This document shows positions 15,476 to 22,201 of a stretch of 34,809 nt of DNA, piece after piece (position 1 is the stretch's first letter; each line of letters opens with the position of its first letter). A model generated the notes under the pieces. The model made no database searches, was not told where the DNA came from, and worked only from the letters and a program-made list of their open reading frames with translations. This stretch comes from Phascolarctobacterium_A succinatutens_B. Its GTDB lineage: Bacteria > Bacillota > Negativicutes > Acidaminococcales > Acidaminococcaceae. The stretch spans positions 1 to 34,809 of the forward strand of contig NZ_CAUDZA010000025.1 in the NCBI RefSeq assembly GCF_958453765.1, read 5' to 3'. The translations under genes and the position numbers were made by a program.

Positions 15476-15508
15476 AAAAGAGGACGGTGCGCACCGTCCT
15501 CTTTTTGC
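15476..15508 (+). terminator. Palindromic terminator repeat, copy 1 (after the porin)
   Basis: AAAAGAGGACGGTGC (15476-15490) is followed directly by its exact complement GCACCGTCCTCTTTT and further T. The 29-nt core from GAGGACG to TTTTTGC (15480-15508) recurs exactly at 16137-16165 and 17044-17072. Confidence 0.9.
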
Positions 15509-15586
15509 GTGTTGATAAAGGAATAAATCTCTTGCTTTTTACAAAACTTTTGTGTACACTTAAACTAAAAGGAGGAGATTACTTTG

Positions 15587-15856
15587 ATGTATCCGTTTTT
15601 AACATTAGACGATAATACAGAAATTGTACATTCCGAGATGCGCAGTGATGGAACTGTAAAAGTTTACATTGAAAAGCCCGATGCTAAGGATTGCTTTCAT
15701 CATGCTACGTGTTATTTACCGGATTATAAGTGGGAAGATATATTTGGTTTTTCACAAGAAGAAATAGATAAGTATCAGGAAATTATTGAATCAACGGCAC
15801 ATTTAATCATGCAATTCTCTCAAGAGGGTGGGTTCGATAATGCCTCAGGTTTTTAA
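15587..15856 (+). CDS. Small protein paired with a DUF4160 protein
   Basis: I do not recognise the 89-residue protein. It is acidic, with an N-terminal beta-rich part (FLTLDDNTEIVHSEMRSDG, then VKVYIEKP) and a helical C-terminal half. AAGGAGGAG at 15569-15576 serves ATG 15587, or the TTG three bases before. It overlaps the next gene by 17 nt, an arrangement common in toxin-antitoxin pairs. DUF4160 proteins are often found beside a small partner such as DUF2442, but this one is not clearly DUF2442. A weak promoter (TTGCTT, 17 bp, TACACT at 15555-15560) precedes it. The base composition is more AT-rich than the porin gene, suggesting acquisition. Confidence 0.7.
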   Translation: MYPFLTLDDNTEIVHSEMRSDGTVKVYIEKPDAKDCFHHATCYLPDYKWEDIFGFSQEEIDKYQEIIESTAHLIMQFSQEGGFDNASGF

Positions 15857-16118
15857 GATAGGCTCTTATTGGGTTTATTTTTGGACAAATGAAAATGAAC
15901 CTCTGGAGCCTATACATGTGCATGTCTCTCAGGGTTCGCCTAGAGCTAATGCTACAAAAATTTGGATTACAAGGGCTGGAAAGTGTTATTTGTGCCACAA
16001 TAATTCACATATTCCTGAGCGAGTTTTGAAAAACATTATGTCTATTATCGAAGCAAGAAGCCAAAGTGTTGTAAATAAGTGGCAAGATTATTTTGGACAA
16101 GTGAGATATTTCTGCTGA
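15840..16118 (+). CDS. DUF4160 family protein
   Basis: The 92-residue protein begins MPQVFKIGSYWVYFWTNE and contains PIHVHVSQGSPRANATKIWI, matching the usual DUF4160 pattern of an N-terminal strand pair followed by HVHV. The C-terminal part (about residues 55-85) is helical and ends with a WQDYFG motif typical of the family. The function is not established; it is usually encoded in two-gene modules with toxin-antitoxin features. ATG 15840 lies inside the end of the upstream gene, so the two are probably translated together. An in-frame GTG at 15828 is less likely. The module is bounded on both sides by the same palindromic terminator. Confidence 0.8.
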   Translation: MPQVFKIGSYWVYFWTNENEPLEPIHVHVSQGSPRANATKIWITRAGKCYLCHNNSHIPERVLKNIMSIIEARSQSVVNKWQDYFGQVRYFC

Positions 16119-16136
16119 TTTTTATAATGGTGATAT

Positions 16137-16165
16137 GAGGACGGTGCGCACCGTCCTCTTTTTGC
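16137..16165 (+). terminator. Palindromic terminator repeat, copy 2
   Basis: GAGGACGGTGC and its complement, then TTTTTGC, are identical over 29 nt to copies 1 and 3. The next two bases (AT) are shared with copy 3 only. It closes the DUF4160 module. Confidence 0.9.
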
Positions 16166-16181
16166 ATACGCAAGATAGCTT

Positions 16182-16210
16182 TTGACTTTTTTGCTGAAAT
16201 ACAGTACTAT
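16182..16210 (+). promoter_or_regulatory. Promoter of the zeta-toxin module
   Basis: TTGACT (16182-16187), 17-bp spacer, TACTAT (16205-16210), 17 bp after the end of terminator copy 2. Confidence 0.65.
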
Positions 16211-16247
16211 GTAAGTAGGATAGTGTGTTTAGAAAGGTTGGTGTCTT

Positions 16248-16460
16248 ATGAGTCAACAAAAATATATTTCTGACGAGCAGGTTGTAAAACGTGCTAATTG
16301 TGCCGTAAAAATTGCATTAGAAAAGAAACGTGCTATGGATGTGCCTATTTTTACATATGATAGGGAAACTCAGAGTATTTGTGTAATTGGCAGTGATGGT
16401 AGCAAAACTCAGGTATGTGGGAGATATAATCATGGACGCTATAGCGAAAGAGTTAAATAA
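16248..16460 (+). CDS. Candidate antitoxin partner of a zeta-like kinase
   Basis: The 70-residue protein has a helical N-terminal half (SDEQVVKRANCAVKIALEKK) and a short strand-rich end (FTYDRETQSICVIGSDG). It does not look like the classical epsilon antitoxin. ATG 16248 has a weak ribosome site (AAAGG, 16233-16237). Its 3' end overlaps the kinase gene by 29 nt, the order and overlap expected if it is the antitoxin made first. Its role is inferred from position only. It could instead be a chaperone-like or regulatory partner. Confidence 0.65.
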   Translation: MSQQKYISDEQVVKRANCAVKIALEKKRAMDVPIFTYDRETQSICVIGSDGSKTQVCGRYNHGRYSERVK

Positions 16461-17040
16461 AAAGCCGGAGATAATCGTTTTTGCTGGACCAAACGGTTCC
16501 GGTAAAAGTACTTTCACAGATTTGTTAAAACCACCTGTTGACTATATTAATGCTGATGAAATCAAGAAAAATTTAAAATGCGATGATTTGACTGCAGCGC
16601 AAATTGCTGAAAAGCAGAGAGAGGATCACTTGAAAAATAGAGAGGACTTCTGTTTTGAAACAGTTATGTCTACACCTAGAAATTTAAATTTGCTGCAACG
16701 AGCTAAGGAAGCAGGTTATTTTATACGTTGTTACTATATTTTAACTGTTGACCCTTTTATTAATGTTTATCGAGTAAAATCTCGTGTCGCAGAAGGTGGT
16801 CATGATGTGCCGATTGAGAAAATAATAGAACGCTATGATAAGGCTTTGGCTCAGGTTTGTGATGTTGTTCATGTTGCAGACGTTTGTCATATATATGACA
16901 ACTCGACAGAGCAACCTTTTCGTATTTTCAAAAAACGCAAGAGTGAGGAATTCTTTGATGTTTGCGATGAGTGGCATCAGGAAGATATTAAGCTTTTAAC
17001 TGGTAGCGAAAATATGCAGTATAAGAACTTAAATAAATGA
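16432..17040 (+). CDS. Zeta-toxin-like P-loop kinase
   Basis: The 202-residue protein has a Walker A motif GPNGSGKST (residues 19-27), NADEI (40-44), FETVMS (75-80) and the distal RVAEGGHDVP segment followed by an RY pair. This order is seen in zeta/PezT-type kinases, which phosphorylate UDP-N-acetylglucosamine and block cell-wall synthesis. It is about 70-90 residues shorter than plasmid zeta toxins, like the compact chromosomal versions. ATG 16432 follows GGGAG (16419-16423) by 8 nt; the frame extends upstream inside the partner gene without support. Terminator copies 2 and 3 bound the module. Toxicity itself is inference from the fold and layout. Confidence 0.8.
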   Translation: MDAIAKELNKKPEIIVFAGPNGSGKSTFTDLLKPPVDYINADEIKKNLKCDDLTAAQIAEKQREDHLKNREDFCFETVMSTPRNLNLLQRAKEAGYFIRCYYILTVDPFINVYRVKSRVAEGGHDVPIEKIIERYDKALAQVCDVVHVADVCHIYDNSTEQPFRIFKKRKSEEFFDVCDEWHQEDIKLLTGSENMQYKNLNK

Positions 17041-17043
17041 AGA

Positions 17044-17072
17044 GAGGACGGTGCGCACCGTCCTCTTTTTGC
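17044..17072 (+). terminator. Palindromic terminator repeat, copy 3
   Basis: The third exact 29-nt copy (GAGGACGGTGC, its complement, TTTTTGC) lies four bases after the stop codon of the zeta-like gene. Confidence 0.9.
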
Positions 17073-17147
17073 ATGCTTAAGGCTTGTACGTATATATTTG
17101 GCGAACGTGGCAGTTTTATCCTGTAAGCAAAATTATCTCAAGTATTT

Positions 17148-17250
17148 CATACATTGTGATGCGTAAAATACGCTAATAATCCTAGTTACATACATTGCAA
17201 TGTATGTAGTTGGCAAAAATCGGTACTTTTCTGCATTGTAATGTATGAAG
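17148..17250. repeat. Three phased palindromes at 41-bp spacing (operator or iteron-like)
   Basis: The central copy is a perfect 20-bp palindrome, ACATACATTGCAATGTATGT (17188-17207). Imperfect copies lie at 17148-17164 (CATACATTGTGATGCGT) and 17231-17250 (CTGCATTGTAATGTATGAAG). Their CATTG midpoints are at 17156, 17197 and 17238, exactly 41 bp apart, or about four helical turns. The flanks of copies 2 and 3 are also similar (AGTT..GCAAAA), so this is a tandem 41-bp repeat with an internal palindrome. Confidence 0.8.
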
Positions 17251-17263
17251 TTCTTGCAAAATC

Positions 17264-17303
17264 AATGCATGCTGCAATCAGCATGCATTTTTTATGATAT
17301 AAT
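17264..17303 (+). promoter_or_regulatory. Hairpin and extended -10 upstream of the esterase
   Basis: AATGCATGCTG (17264-17274) pairs with CAGCATGCATT (17279-17289), followed by six Ts to 17293, a good terminator shape. Right after it is an extended -10, TGa-TATAAT (17295-17303), with no clear -35, which probably drives the esterase operon. The hairpin could stop transcription coming from upstream. Confidence 0.6.
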
Positions 17304-17338
17304 ATAAACTAGTATAGAATAACTTTGAGGTGAAGCCG

Positions 17339-18079
17339 GTGCAGATAATTGAAGGTGCAGAATCATTTCTGCTGGAAGGAAAAAATAATAAGGCAGTTTT
17401 GCTCTTGCATGGATACACAGGTGCGCCGTCGGAAATGCGACCACTTGGCGATTACCTGCATGCGCTTGGCTACACTGTGAGCTGTGTACGTCTTCCCGGC
17501 CACGGCACGAGCATCAAGGATTTGGAAGCAACCACCGCGACGGATTGGTATGGTGCTGCCGAAGCTGCCTGCAAAAATCTGCTGGAGCGCTTTGACTGCG
17601 TGTATGTGGCAGGCCTCTCCATGGGCGGACTGCTGGCAATCAAGCTGGCAGCAAAATTGCCGGTGCAGAAGGCTGCCTTTATTTCGGCACCGATTTTTGT
17701 ACAGGATAAGCGTGCGCCGCTGCTGACGTTTTTGCGCTTTTTTATTCACTATCTGCCCAAGCACAAGAAGAATTACCAGGAGCTGCAGAAATATTGCATA
17801 TCCTATGCCAAAATGCCGACGAAGCCGCTGGTGAGTCTTTTTAAGATGCTTAATGAGTGCAAAAATAAGCTGCTGGCAGAAATAAAAATCCCCTGCCTGG
17901 TTTTGCAGTCGAAAACAGAGCACACCGTACAGCCGCGCAGTGCCGAATATATCTATAATAAATTAGCCGCAGCCGCTAGCAGAAGATTAGTCTGGTTTGA
18001 GCACAGCGGGCACATTCTGACGCTGGACCGCGAGCATGAGGCAGTTTTTAAGGAAATTGCCGATTTTTTTGCGAAATAA
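17339..18079 (+). CDS. est: Carboxylesterase, Est30/YvaK-like alpha/beta hydrolase
   Basis: The 246-residue alpha/beta hydrolase belongs to the group encoded next to rnr and smpB in many Firmicutes (YvaK of Bacillus). The oxyanion motif LLLHGYTG is at residues 21-28, the nucleophile Ser94 is in GLSMGG, and the catalytic His is in HSGHILTLD near the end. Where Est30 has its catalytic Asp (RHDEV), this protein reads KTEHTV, so the acid may be Glu. The start is GTG 17339, after GAGGTGA (17327-17333); GTG 17330 lies inside that site. It starts an operon with the hotdog protein, rnr and smpB. The natural substrate is unknown. Confidence 0.85.
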   Translation: MQIIEGAESFLLEGKNNKAVLLLHGYTGAPSEMRPLGDYLHALGYTVSCVRLPGHGTSIKDLEATTATDWYGAAEAACKNLLERFDCVYVAGLSMGGLLAIKLAAKLPVQKAAFISAPIFVQDKRAPLLTFLRFFIHYLPKHKKNYQELQKYCISYAKMPTKPLVSLFKMLNECKNKLLAEIKIPCLVLQSKTEHTVQPRSAEYIYNKLAAAASRRLVWFEHSGHILTLDREHEAVFKEIADFFAK

Positions 18080-18107
18080 AAGGATATTGAAGGGTAAACG
18101 AAGAAAT

Positions 18108-18569
18108 ATGGATAAGTCACTATTGAATAATAACGAATACAGCTGGTGCTTTGCCTGTGGCAAGGATAATCCCAGCGGGTTACATATGCGTTTTGAAATT
18201 GACGACGACAAGTGCACAGCGTATTTTACGCCGCGCCGGGAGCACCAAAGCTATCCCGGACGTATGCATGGCGGCCTGGTGGCCGTACTGCTTGATGAGG
18301 TGACAGGCAATTATCTTTTTGCCAAGGAGGGCAAGCCTTCCTATACGGCGAAAATTGAAATACGCTACCGTCAGCCGCTGGCAATCGGTGAGGAGGTTGT
18401 CTGCACCGGGCGAGAGCTGAAGCGCAAGGGACGCATGGTTGAAATGCAGGGTACAATCTGCAAAAAGGATGGTACGCTGTTGGCGGAATGTCTGTCAAAG
18501 ATGATGATTGTGGATGAAACGCCGCAACCGTCGCGTAAGCTCGCCGCAGGCGAGGGTGAAGAAGAATAG
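18108..18569 (+). CDS. PaaI-type hotdog-fold thioesterase
   Basis: The 153-residue protein has a single hotdog fold. The characteristic motif MHGGLVAVLLDEVTGNYLF (about residues 53-71) covers the active-site helix, and YTAKIEIRYRQPL the following strand. Such proteins hydrolyse acyl-CoA thioesters, but the substrate is not evident. An N-terminal CFACGKDNPSGLHMRF segment is common in the subgroup annotated as PaaI-family or DUF4442-like. ATG 18108 lies 28 bp after the esterase stop, with a weak GAAGAA-type ribosome site. The stop is ten bases before rnr, so it is co-transcribed with the RNA-decay genes, possibly only by operon chance. Confidence 0.85.
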   Translation: MDKSLLNNNEYSWCFACGKDNPSGLHMRFEIDDDKCTAYFTPRREHQSYPGRMHGGLVAVLLDEVTGNYLFAKEGKPSYTAKIEIRYRQPLAIGEEVVCTGRELKRKGRMVEMQGTICKKDGTLLAECLSKMMIVDETPQPSRKLAAGEGEEE

Positions 18570-18579
18570 AGGTAAAATT

Positions 18580-20943
18580 ATGCAGACGAAGGATGTACGT
18601 GAAAAAATATTAAATTTTATGCGCGAAGAAAGCTATGCACCGATGACCTCGGAGGAGCTGGTGGATGCGCTGGGGCATGATGTTAATCCCAACAAGTTTT
18701 GGGACGAGCTGCTGGCGCTGGAGCAGAACGGCGAGATTATCAAAACACGCTTTGAAACATACGGCCTGCCGGAGAAAATGGGCTTGGTTGCAGGACGCTT
18801 TCAGCTGACGAGCAAGGGCTTTGGCTTTGTCATCCCGGATAACAAGGGCGACAGACCGGACGTGTTCATTCCGCCGCGCGCTCTGCATGGTGCGATGAAC
18901 AATGACCGTGTGCTGGCGCGTGTAAATAATGCGGCGCAGGGCAAAAAGCCTGAGGGCGAAATCCTGCGTATCATCACGCATGCCAATAATAAAGTTGTAG
19001 GCGTTTTCCACCAGACCGGTGATTTTGCCTTTGTAACGCCTGACGATAAGCGTATCGGTCAGGATGTATATGTTATGCGCAAGCATTTTAACGGTGCGAA
19101 GGATGGTCAGAAGGTAGTAGTAGAAATTACCGAATGGCCGCAGGAGCACCGCAAGGCCGAGGGCAAGGTTACCGAGGTTTTGGGCAACATCGGTGATGTG
19201 GGTTTGGAGATTCTGTCGATTATCAAGCAGAATGATCTGCCGCTGACATTCCCGGACGAGGTGCTGGAGGCTTCGCGCAAGGTGCCGAAGTCTATTAAAA
19301 AGAGCGAGCTGGCAGGCCGCCGTGATCTGCGTGAGCGCACTGTCGTAACCGTCGACGGCGAGGACGCCAAGGATTTGGACGATGCGGTTTATGTAGAGCA
19401 GATTAACGATAACGAATACCTGCTGGGCGTTTATATTGCGGATGTCAGCTATTATGTTACGGAAGACAGCGTGCTGGATAAGGAAGCAAGAGAGCGCGGC
19501 ACAAGCGTTTATCTTGTCGACCGTGTACTGCCGATGCTGCCGGAGCGTCTGTCGAACGGTATCTGCAGCCTGAATGCCGGTGAGGACCGTCTTTCCATGG
19601 CCTGTGAGATGCATATTGATAAGATGGGCAAGGTGCTCAGCTACGAGATTTTCCCGGCGGTTATCAATGTACGTCACCGCCTGAGCTATAATATTGTGCG
19701 TGCAATTTTGGCAGGCGACAAGGAAATGTGCGACAAGTATGAGGACATTCTGCCGATGGTTGCGCGTATGGATATTCTGCGCCAGATTTTGCATGACAAG
19801 CGTGCGCGTCGCGGTGCTGTAGACTTTGATTTGCCGGAGCAGAAGGTTATTCTGGATGAAAAGCTGCATCCGATTGAGATTGTGCAGCGTATCCACGGCA
19901 ATGCGGAGTCGATTATCGAGGAGTTTATGCTGGCGGCGAACGAAACAGTTGCTCAGCACATGTTTAATCAGCACTGGCCGTTTATCTACCGCGTGCATGA
20001 TATTCCAAGCGAGGAAAAGATGCAGGAGTTCGCCAAGCTGTTGGCAAACTTTAATATTAAATTTATTCCCAAGGAAGAAACGGAGCCGAGGGATATTCAG
20101 CAGGCCGTGAAGGAAATCGCCGGCCGTCCGGAAGAACGATTGGTAACTACAGTAGCGCTGCGTTCCATGAAGCAGGCAGTTTATCAGACGGACAACATCG
20201 GTCACTTCGGTTTGGCGGCGAAGTACTACACGCACTTTACCTCGCCAATCCGTCGTTATCCCGACCTTATCGTGCATCGCCTGCTGCGCGCCTGGATGAC
20301 AAAGCCCACACTGAAGGAAGCAGATGCCGAAAAGCTGGGCGATAAGCTGGACGTTATTGCCGACCATTCTTCTATTCGCGAGCGTGCGGCAGCAGATGCC
20401 GAGCGTGCAACCGTTGACCTCAAAATGTGCGAATATATGGCAGACCATATCGGCGAAGAATTTGACGGCGTTATTTCCGGCGTAACGGCCTTTGGTATGT
20501 TCGTTGAGCTGGAGAACGGCGTAGAGGGACTGGTGCATATTTCCAGCCTGATGGATGATTACTACGAATATTACGAGGAGCGTTATGCCCTCGTAGGCAC
20601 GCACAGCGGTCATACCTATCGCTTGGGCGATAAGGTGCGCATTGAGGTGCTGCAGGTAAATATCAGCGACGTGAGCATTGACTTCATCATGGCAGGGGAG
20701 AACGCAGGCGTGCGTGAGCACATCCGCCAGCAGCTGCTGATGAAGCAGAAGCCGAGCAGCGGACGCAGCACGCAGAGCATCGCTCTGAGTGCGGAAACGC
20801 AGAAGAAAAAGCACAAGGGTGCGAAGAATAAAGAGGCCGGACGCCGCAGCGCCAAGCATGGCAAGCCTGCGCCGAAGAGCAGCGCCAAGGGTGGTAGCAA
20901 GTCCGGCAAAAAAAGCAGAAAAAAGAATAGGAAAAGCAGATAA
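18580..20943 (+). CDS. rnr: Ribonuclease R
   Basis: RNase R is a 3'-5' exoribonuclease that degrades structured RNA and works with tmRNA-SmpB on faulty messages. The 787-residue protein has an N-terminal winged-helix region (about 1-70), cold-shock/OB domains (about 75-230), the RNB catalytic domain with the Asp cluster DGEDAKDLDDAV (about 264-275) and YTHFTSPIRRYPDL, and an S1 domain (about 630-710, GVEGLVHISSL). A Lys/Arg-rich tail (about 735-787) ends in KKSRKKNRKSR; in the family this tail contacts SmpB-tmRNA. ATG 18580 follows AGAGGT; the frame upstream overlaps the hotdog gene. smpB begins two bases after its stop codon, matching the functional link. Confidence 0.96.
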   Translation: MQTKDVREKILNFMREESYAPMTSEELVDALGHDVNPNKFWDELLALEQNGEIIKTRFETYGLPEKMGLVAGRFQLTSKGFGFVIPDNKGDRPDVFIPPRALHGAMNNDRVLARVNNAAQGKKPEGEILRIITHANNKVVGVFHQTGDFAFVTPDDKRIGQDVYVMRKHFNGAKDGQKVVVEITEWPQEHRKAEGKVTEVLGNIGDVGLEILSIIKQNDLPLTFPDEVLEASRKVPKSIKKSELAGRRDLRERTVVTVDGEDAKDLDDAVYVEQINDNEYLLGVYIADVSYYVTEDSVLDKEARERGTSVYLVDRVLPMLPERLSNGICSLNAGEDRLSMACEMHIDKMGKVLSYEIFPAVINVRHRLSYNIVRAILAGDKEMCDKYEDILPMVARMDILRQILHDKRARRGAVDFDLPEQKVILDEKLHPIEIVQRIHGNAESIIEEFMLAANETVAQHMFNQHWPFIYRVHDIPSEEKMQEFAKLLANFNIKFIPKEETEPRDIQQAVKEIAGRPEERLVTTVALRSMKQAVYQTDNIGHFGLAAKYYTHFTSPIRRYPDLIVHRLLRAWMTKPTLKEADAEKLGDKLDVIADHSSIRERAAADAERATVDLKMCEYMADHIGEEFDGVISGVTAFGMFVELENGVEGLVHISSLMDDYYEYYEERYALVGTHSGHTYRLGDKVRIEVLQVNISDVSIDFIMAGENAGVREHIRQQLLMKQKPSSGRSTQSIALSAETQKKKHKGAKNKEAGRRSAKHGKPAPKSSAKGGSKSGKKSRKKNRKSR

Positions 20944-20945
20944 TT

Positions 20946-21413
20946 ATGGCAGAACAAAAGATTAAAATTATAGCAGAAAATCGTAAGGCACGCCATGACT
21001 TTACCATTTACGAAACCTTTGAGGCAGGCATTGCGCTGACCGGTACGGAGGTAAAGTCCCTGCGTGCGGGCAAGGCCAACATGAAGGACAGCTATGCGCA
21101 GGTAACACGTCAGGCGGAGGTCTTTGTGTATAATCTGCACATCAGTCCCTACGATCATGGCAATATCTTTAACCATGACCCACTGCGCAGCCGCCGCCTT
21201 TTGTTGCACCGTGCGGAGATTAACAAGCTCATCGGCAAGGTGAAGGAAAAGGGCTATGCGCTGGTACCGCTTAAGCTGTACTTTAAGCATGGTCTGGTGA
21301 AGATGGAACTGGCGCTGGCAGTAGGCAAGAAGCTGTACGATAAGCGTCAGGACATGGCCAAGCGCGACGCGAAGCGCGAGATGGAGCGCGCGCTGAAGGA
21401 CAGGAATCGCTAA
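20946..21413 (+). CDS. smpB: SsrA-binding protein SmpB
   Basis: SmpB binds tmRNA and brings it to stalled ribosomes for trans-translation. The 155-residue length is normal. The OB-fold core has FTIYETFEAGIALTGTEVKSLR and the GKANMKDSYA segment, then RRLLLHRAEI and LKLYFKHGLVKMELALAVGKK. The basic C-terminal tail (KKLYDKRQDMAKRDAKREME) becomes helical in the mRNA channel. It starts two bases after rnr stops. The RNA it serves is encoded 110 bp downstream under its own promoter. Confidence 0.97.
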   Translation: MAEQKIKIIAENRKARHDFTIYETFEAGIALTGTEVKSLRAGKANMKDSYAQVTRQAEVFVYNLHISPYDHGNIFNHDPLRSRRLLLHRAEINKLIGKVKEKGYALVPLKLYFKHGLVKMELALAVGKKLYDKRQDMAKRDAKREMERALKDRNR

Positions 21414-21451
21414 TAGACGGGTGAATTCACAAATTCTTCATGCACAGTGAT

Positions 21452-21480
21452 TTGACTTTTTGACTAAAGCATAGTACAAT
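21452..21480 (+). promoter_or_regulatory. ssrA promoter
   Basis: TTGACT (21452-21457), 17-bp spacer, TACAAT (21475-21480). Transcription from about 21487 gives a precursor with a 5' extension of about 37 nt ahead of mature tmRNA. Confidence 0.75.
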
Positions 21481-21523
21481 ATCATTGTAGCGTATCGGCT
21501 CTTTCACCGATATATTCCAATTT

Positions 21524-21873
21524 GGGGATGTACTGGTTTCGACGGGGGTAGGTGCGGTATGATAAGCGAGCCGTGGTTCCATCTGCACGATAATCGGTGG
21601 GCACGTTTAAATATAAACGCTGAACAAGAATACGCTTTAGCAGCTTAATCTGCTAACTGTCTCTGAGCCTCTTCCCGCGGGTGAGGAATGACAGTCAATA
21701 GTGGGATACCTTAAGGCTGATTCCTATAGGCTTTAAGGGAAACTCTTTAGGATAGCAATGTGAAGGCCCGTCGTCAGGCAATCGCAGCGCGAAACAAAGT
21801 ATGACGTCTGCGCTCGGAGAAAGTTGTATGGCAATATTTTCGGACAGGGGTTCGACTCCCCTCATCTCCACCA
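21524..21873 (+). ncRNA. ssrA: Transfer-messenger RNA (tmRNA)
   Basis: The 350-nt RNA starts GGGGATGTACTGG and ends CATCTCCACCA with an encoded CCA. The first seven bases pair with CATCTCC to form the acceptor stem, and GGTTCGACTCC near 21850 is the T-arm. The tag frame reads Ala-Glu-Gln-Glu-Tyr-Ala-Leu-Ala-Ala-stop if translation resumes at GCT 21619, ending at TAA 21646-21648. The ALAA end is the usual protease signal. tmRNA rescues stalled ribosomes and tags their products. A conserved TTTCGACGGGGGT stretch near 21537 is typical. It lies directly downstream of smpB. Confidence 0.97.
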
Positions 21874-21910
21874 GAATTAGTCCAATCGTGACAGTTGATT
21901 GGTGGAATAA

Positions 21911-21951
21911 AAAACAGAGGATAGTGTATAACAGCACTATTCTCTGTTTTT
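21911..21951 (+). terminator. ssrA terminator 1
   Basis: A 16-bp stem, AAAACAGAGGATAGTG (21911-21926) with its complement at 21935-21950 (one G-U pair), runs into T-rich sequence. Confidence 0.85.
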
Positions 21952-21998
21952 GTTTGCAAGCTGTTTAGTGTGTGTAAGCTGCTTACCTATAACAGCAC

Positions 21999-22037
21999 GA
22001 GGATAATGTACTTTCGCGGTACGTTATCCTCTTTTTT
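21999..22037 (+). terminator. ssrA terminator 2 (tandem)
   Basis: GAGGATAATGTAC (21999-22011) pairs with GTACGTTATCCTC (22019-22031) with one internal mismatch, then six Ts. It gives a second stop 50 bp after the first. Confidence 0.85.
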
Positions 22038-22082
22038 GTTTTTAGGATGAATTTAAGCATAGGTGATGCAAAATTTTTATTC

Positions 22083-22175
22083 CAAAGCTCTTTTCTTATT
22101 ATAACAATGACAGTTTCTGTCCATGGCATCATATATAATTAACTTATTAGATTCCTTAAATGAAAAAGAGCTTTG
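22083..22175. repeat. Long-range inverted repeat and operator-like dyad before the RNase H-like gene
   Basis: CAAAGCTCTTTT (22083-22094) is exactly complementary to AAAAGAGCTTTG (22164-22175). Between the arms is a dyad ATGACAG-TTT-CTGTCCAT (22107-22124) and AT-rich sequence with TATAAT at 22134-22139. The right arm sits 11 nt before the AAGGAG ribosome site. In RNA, if transcribed from upstream, this could fold as one large stem. Confidence 0.5.
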
Positions 22176-22201
22176 AATATATTAAAAGGAGCGGATAGAT
22201 T

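Noticed and set aside
18610..20859. 749-codon open frame on the minus strand
   Set aside because: It is the exact shadow of rnr, with no ribosome site and low-complexity non-family sequence; rnr has all RNase R domains.
21695..21959. Minus-strand frames containing MRGVEPLSE and EGSRTPVRK
   Set aside because: They lie antisense to the tRNA-like end of tmRNA; such peptides are a known artefact of reading tRNA or tmRNA ends in reverse.
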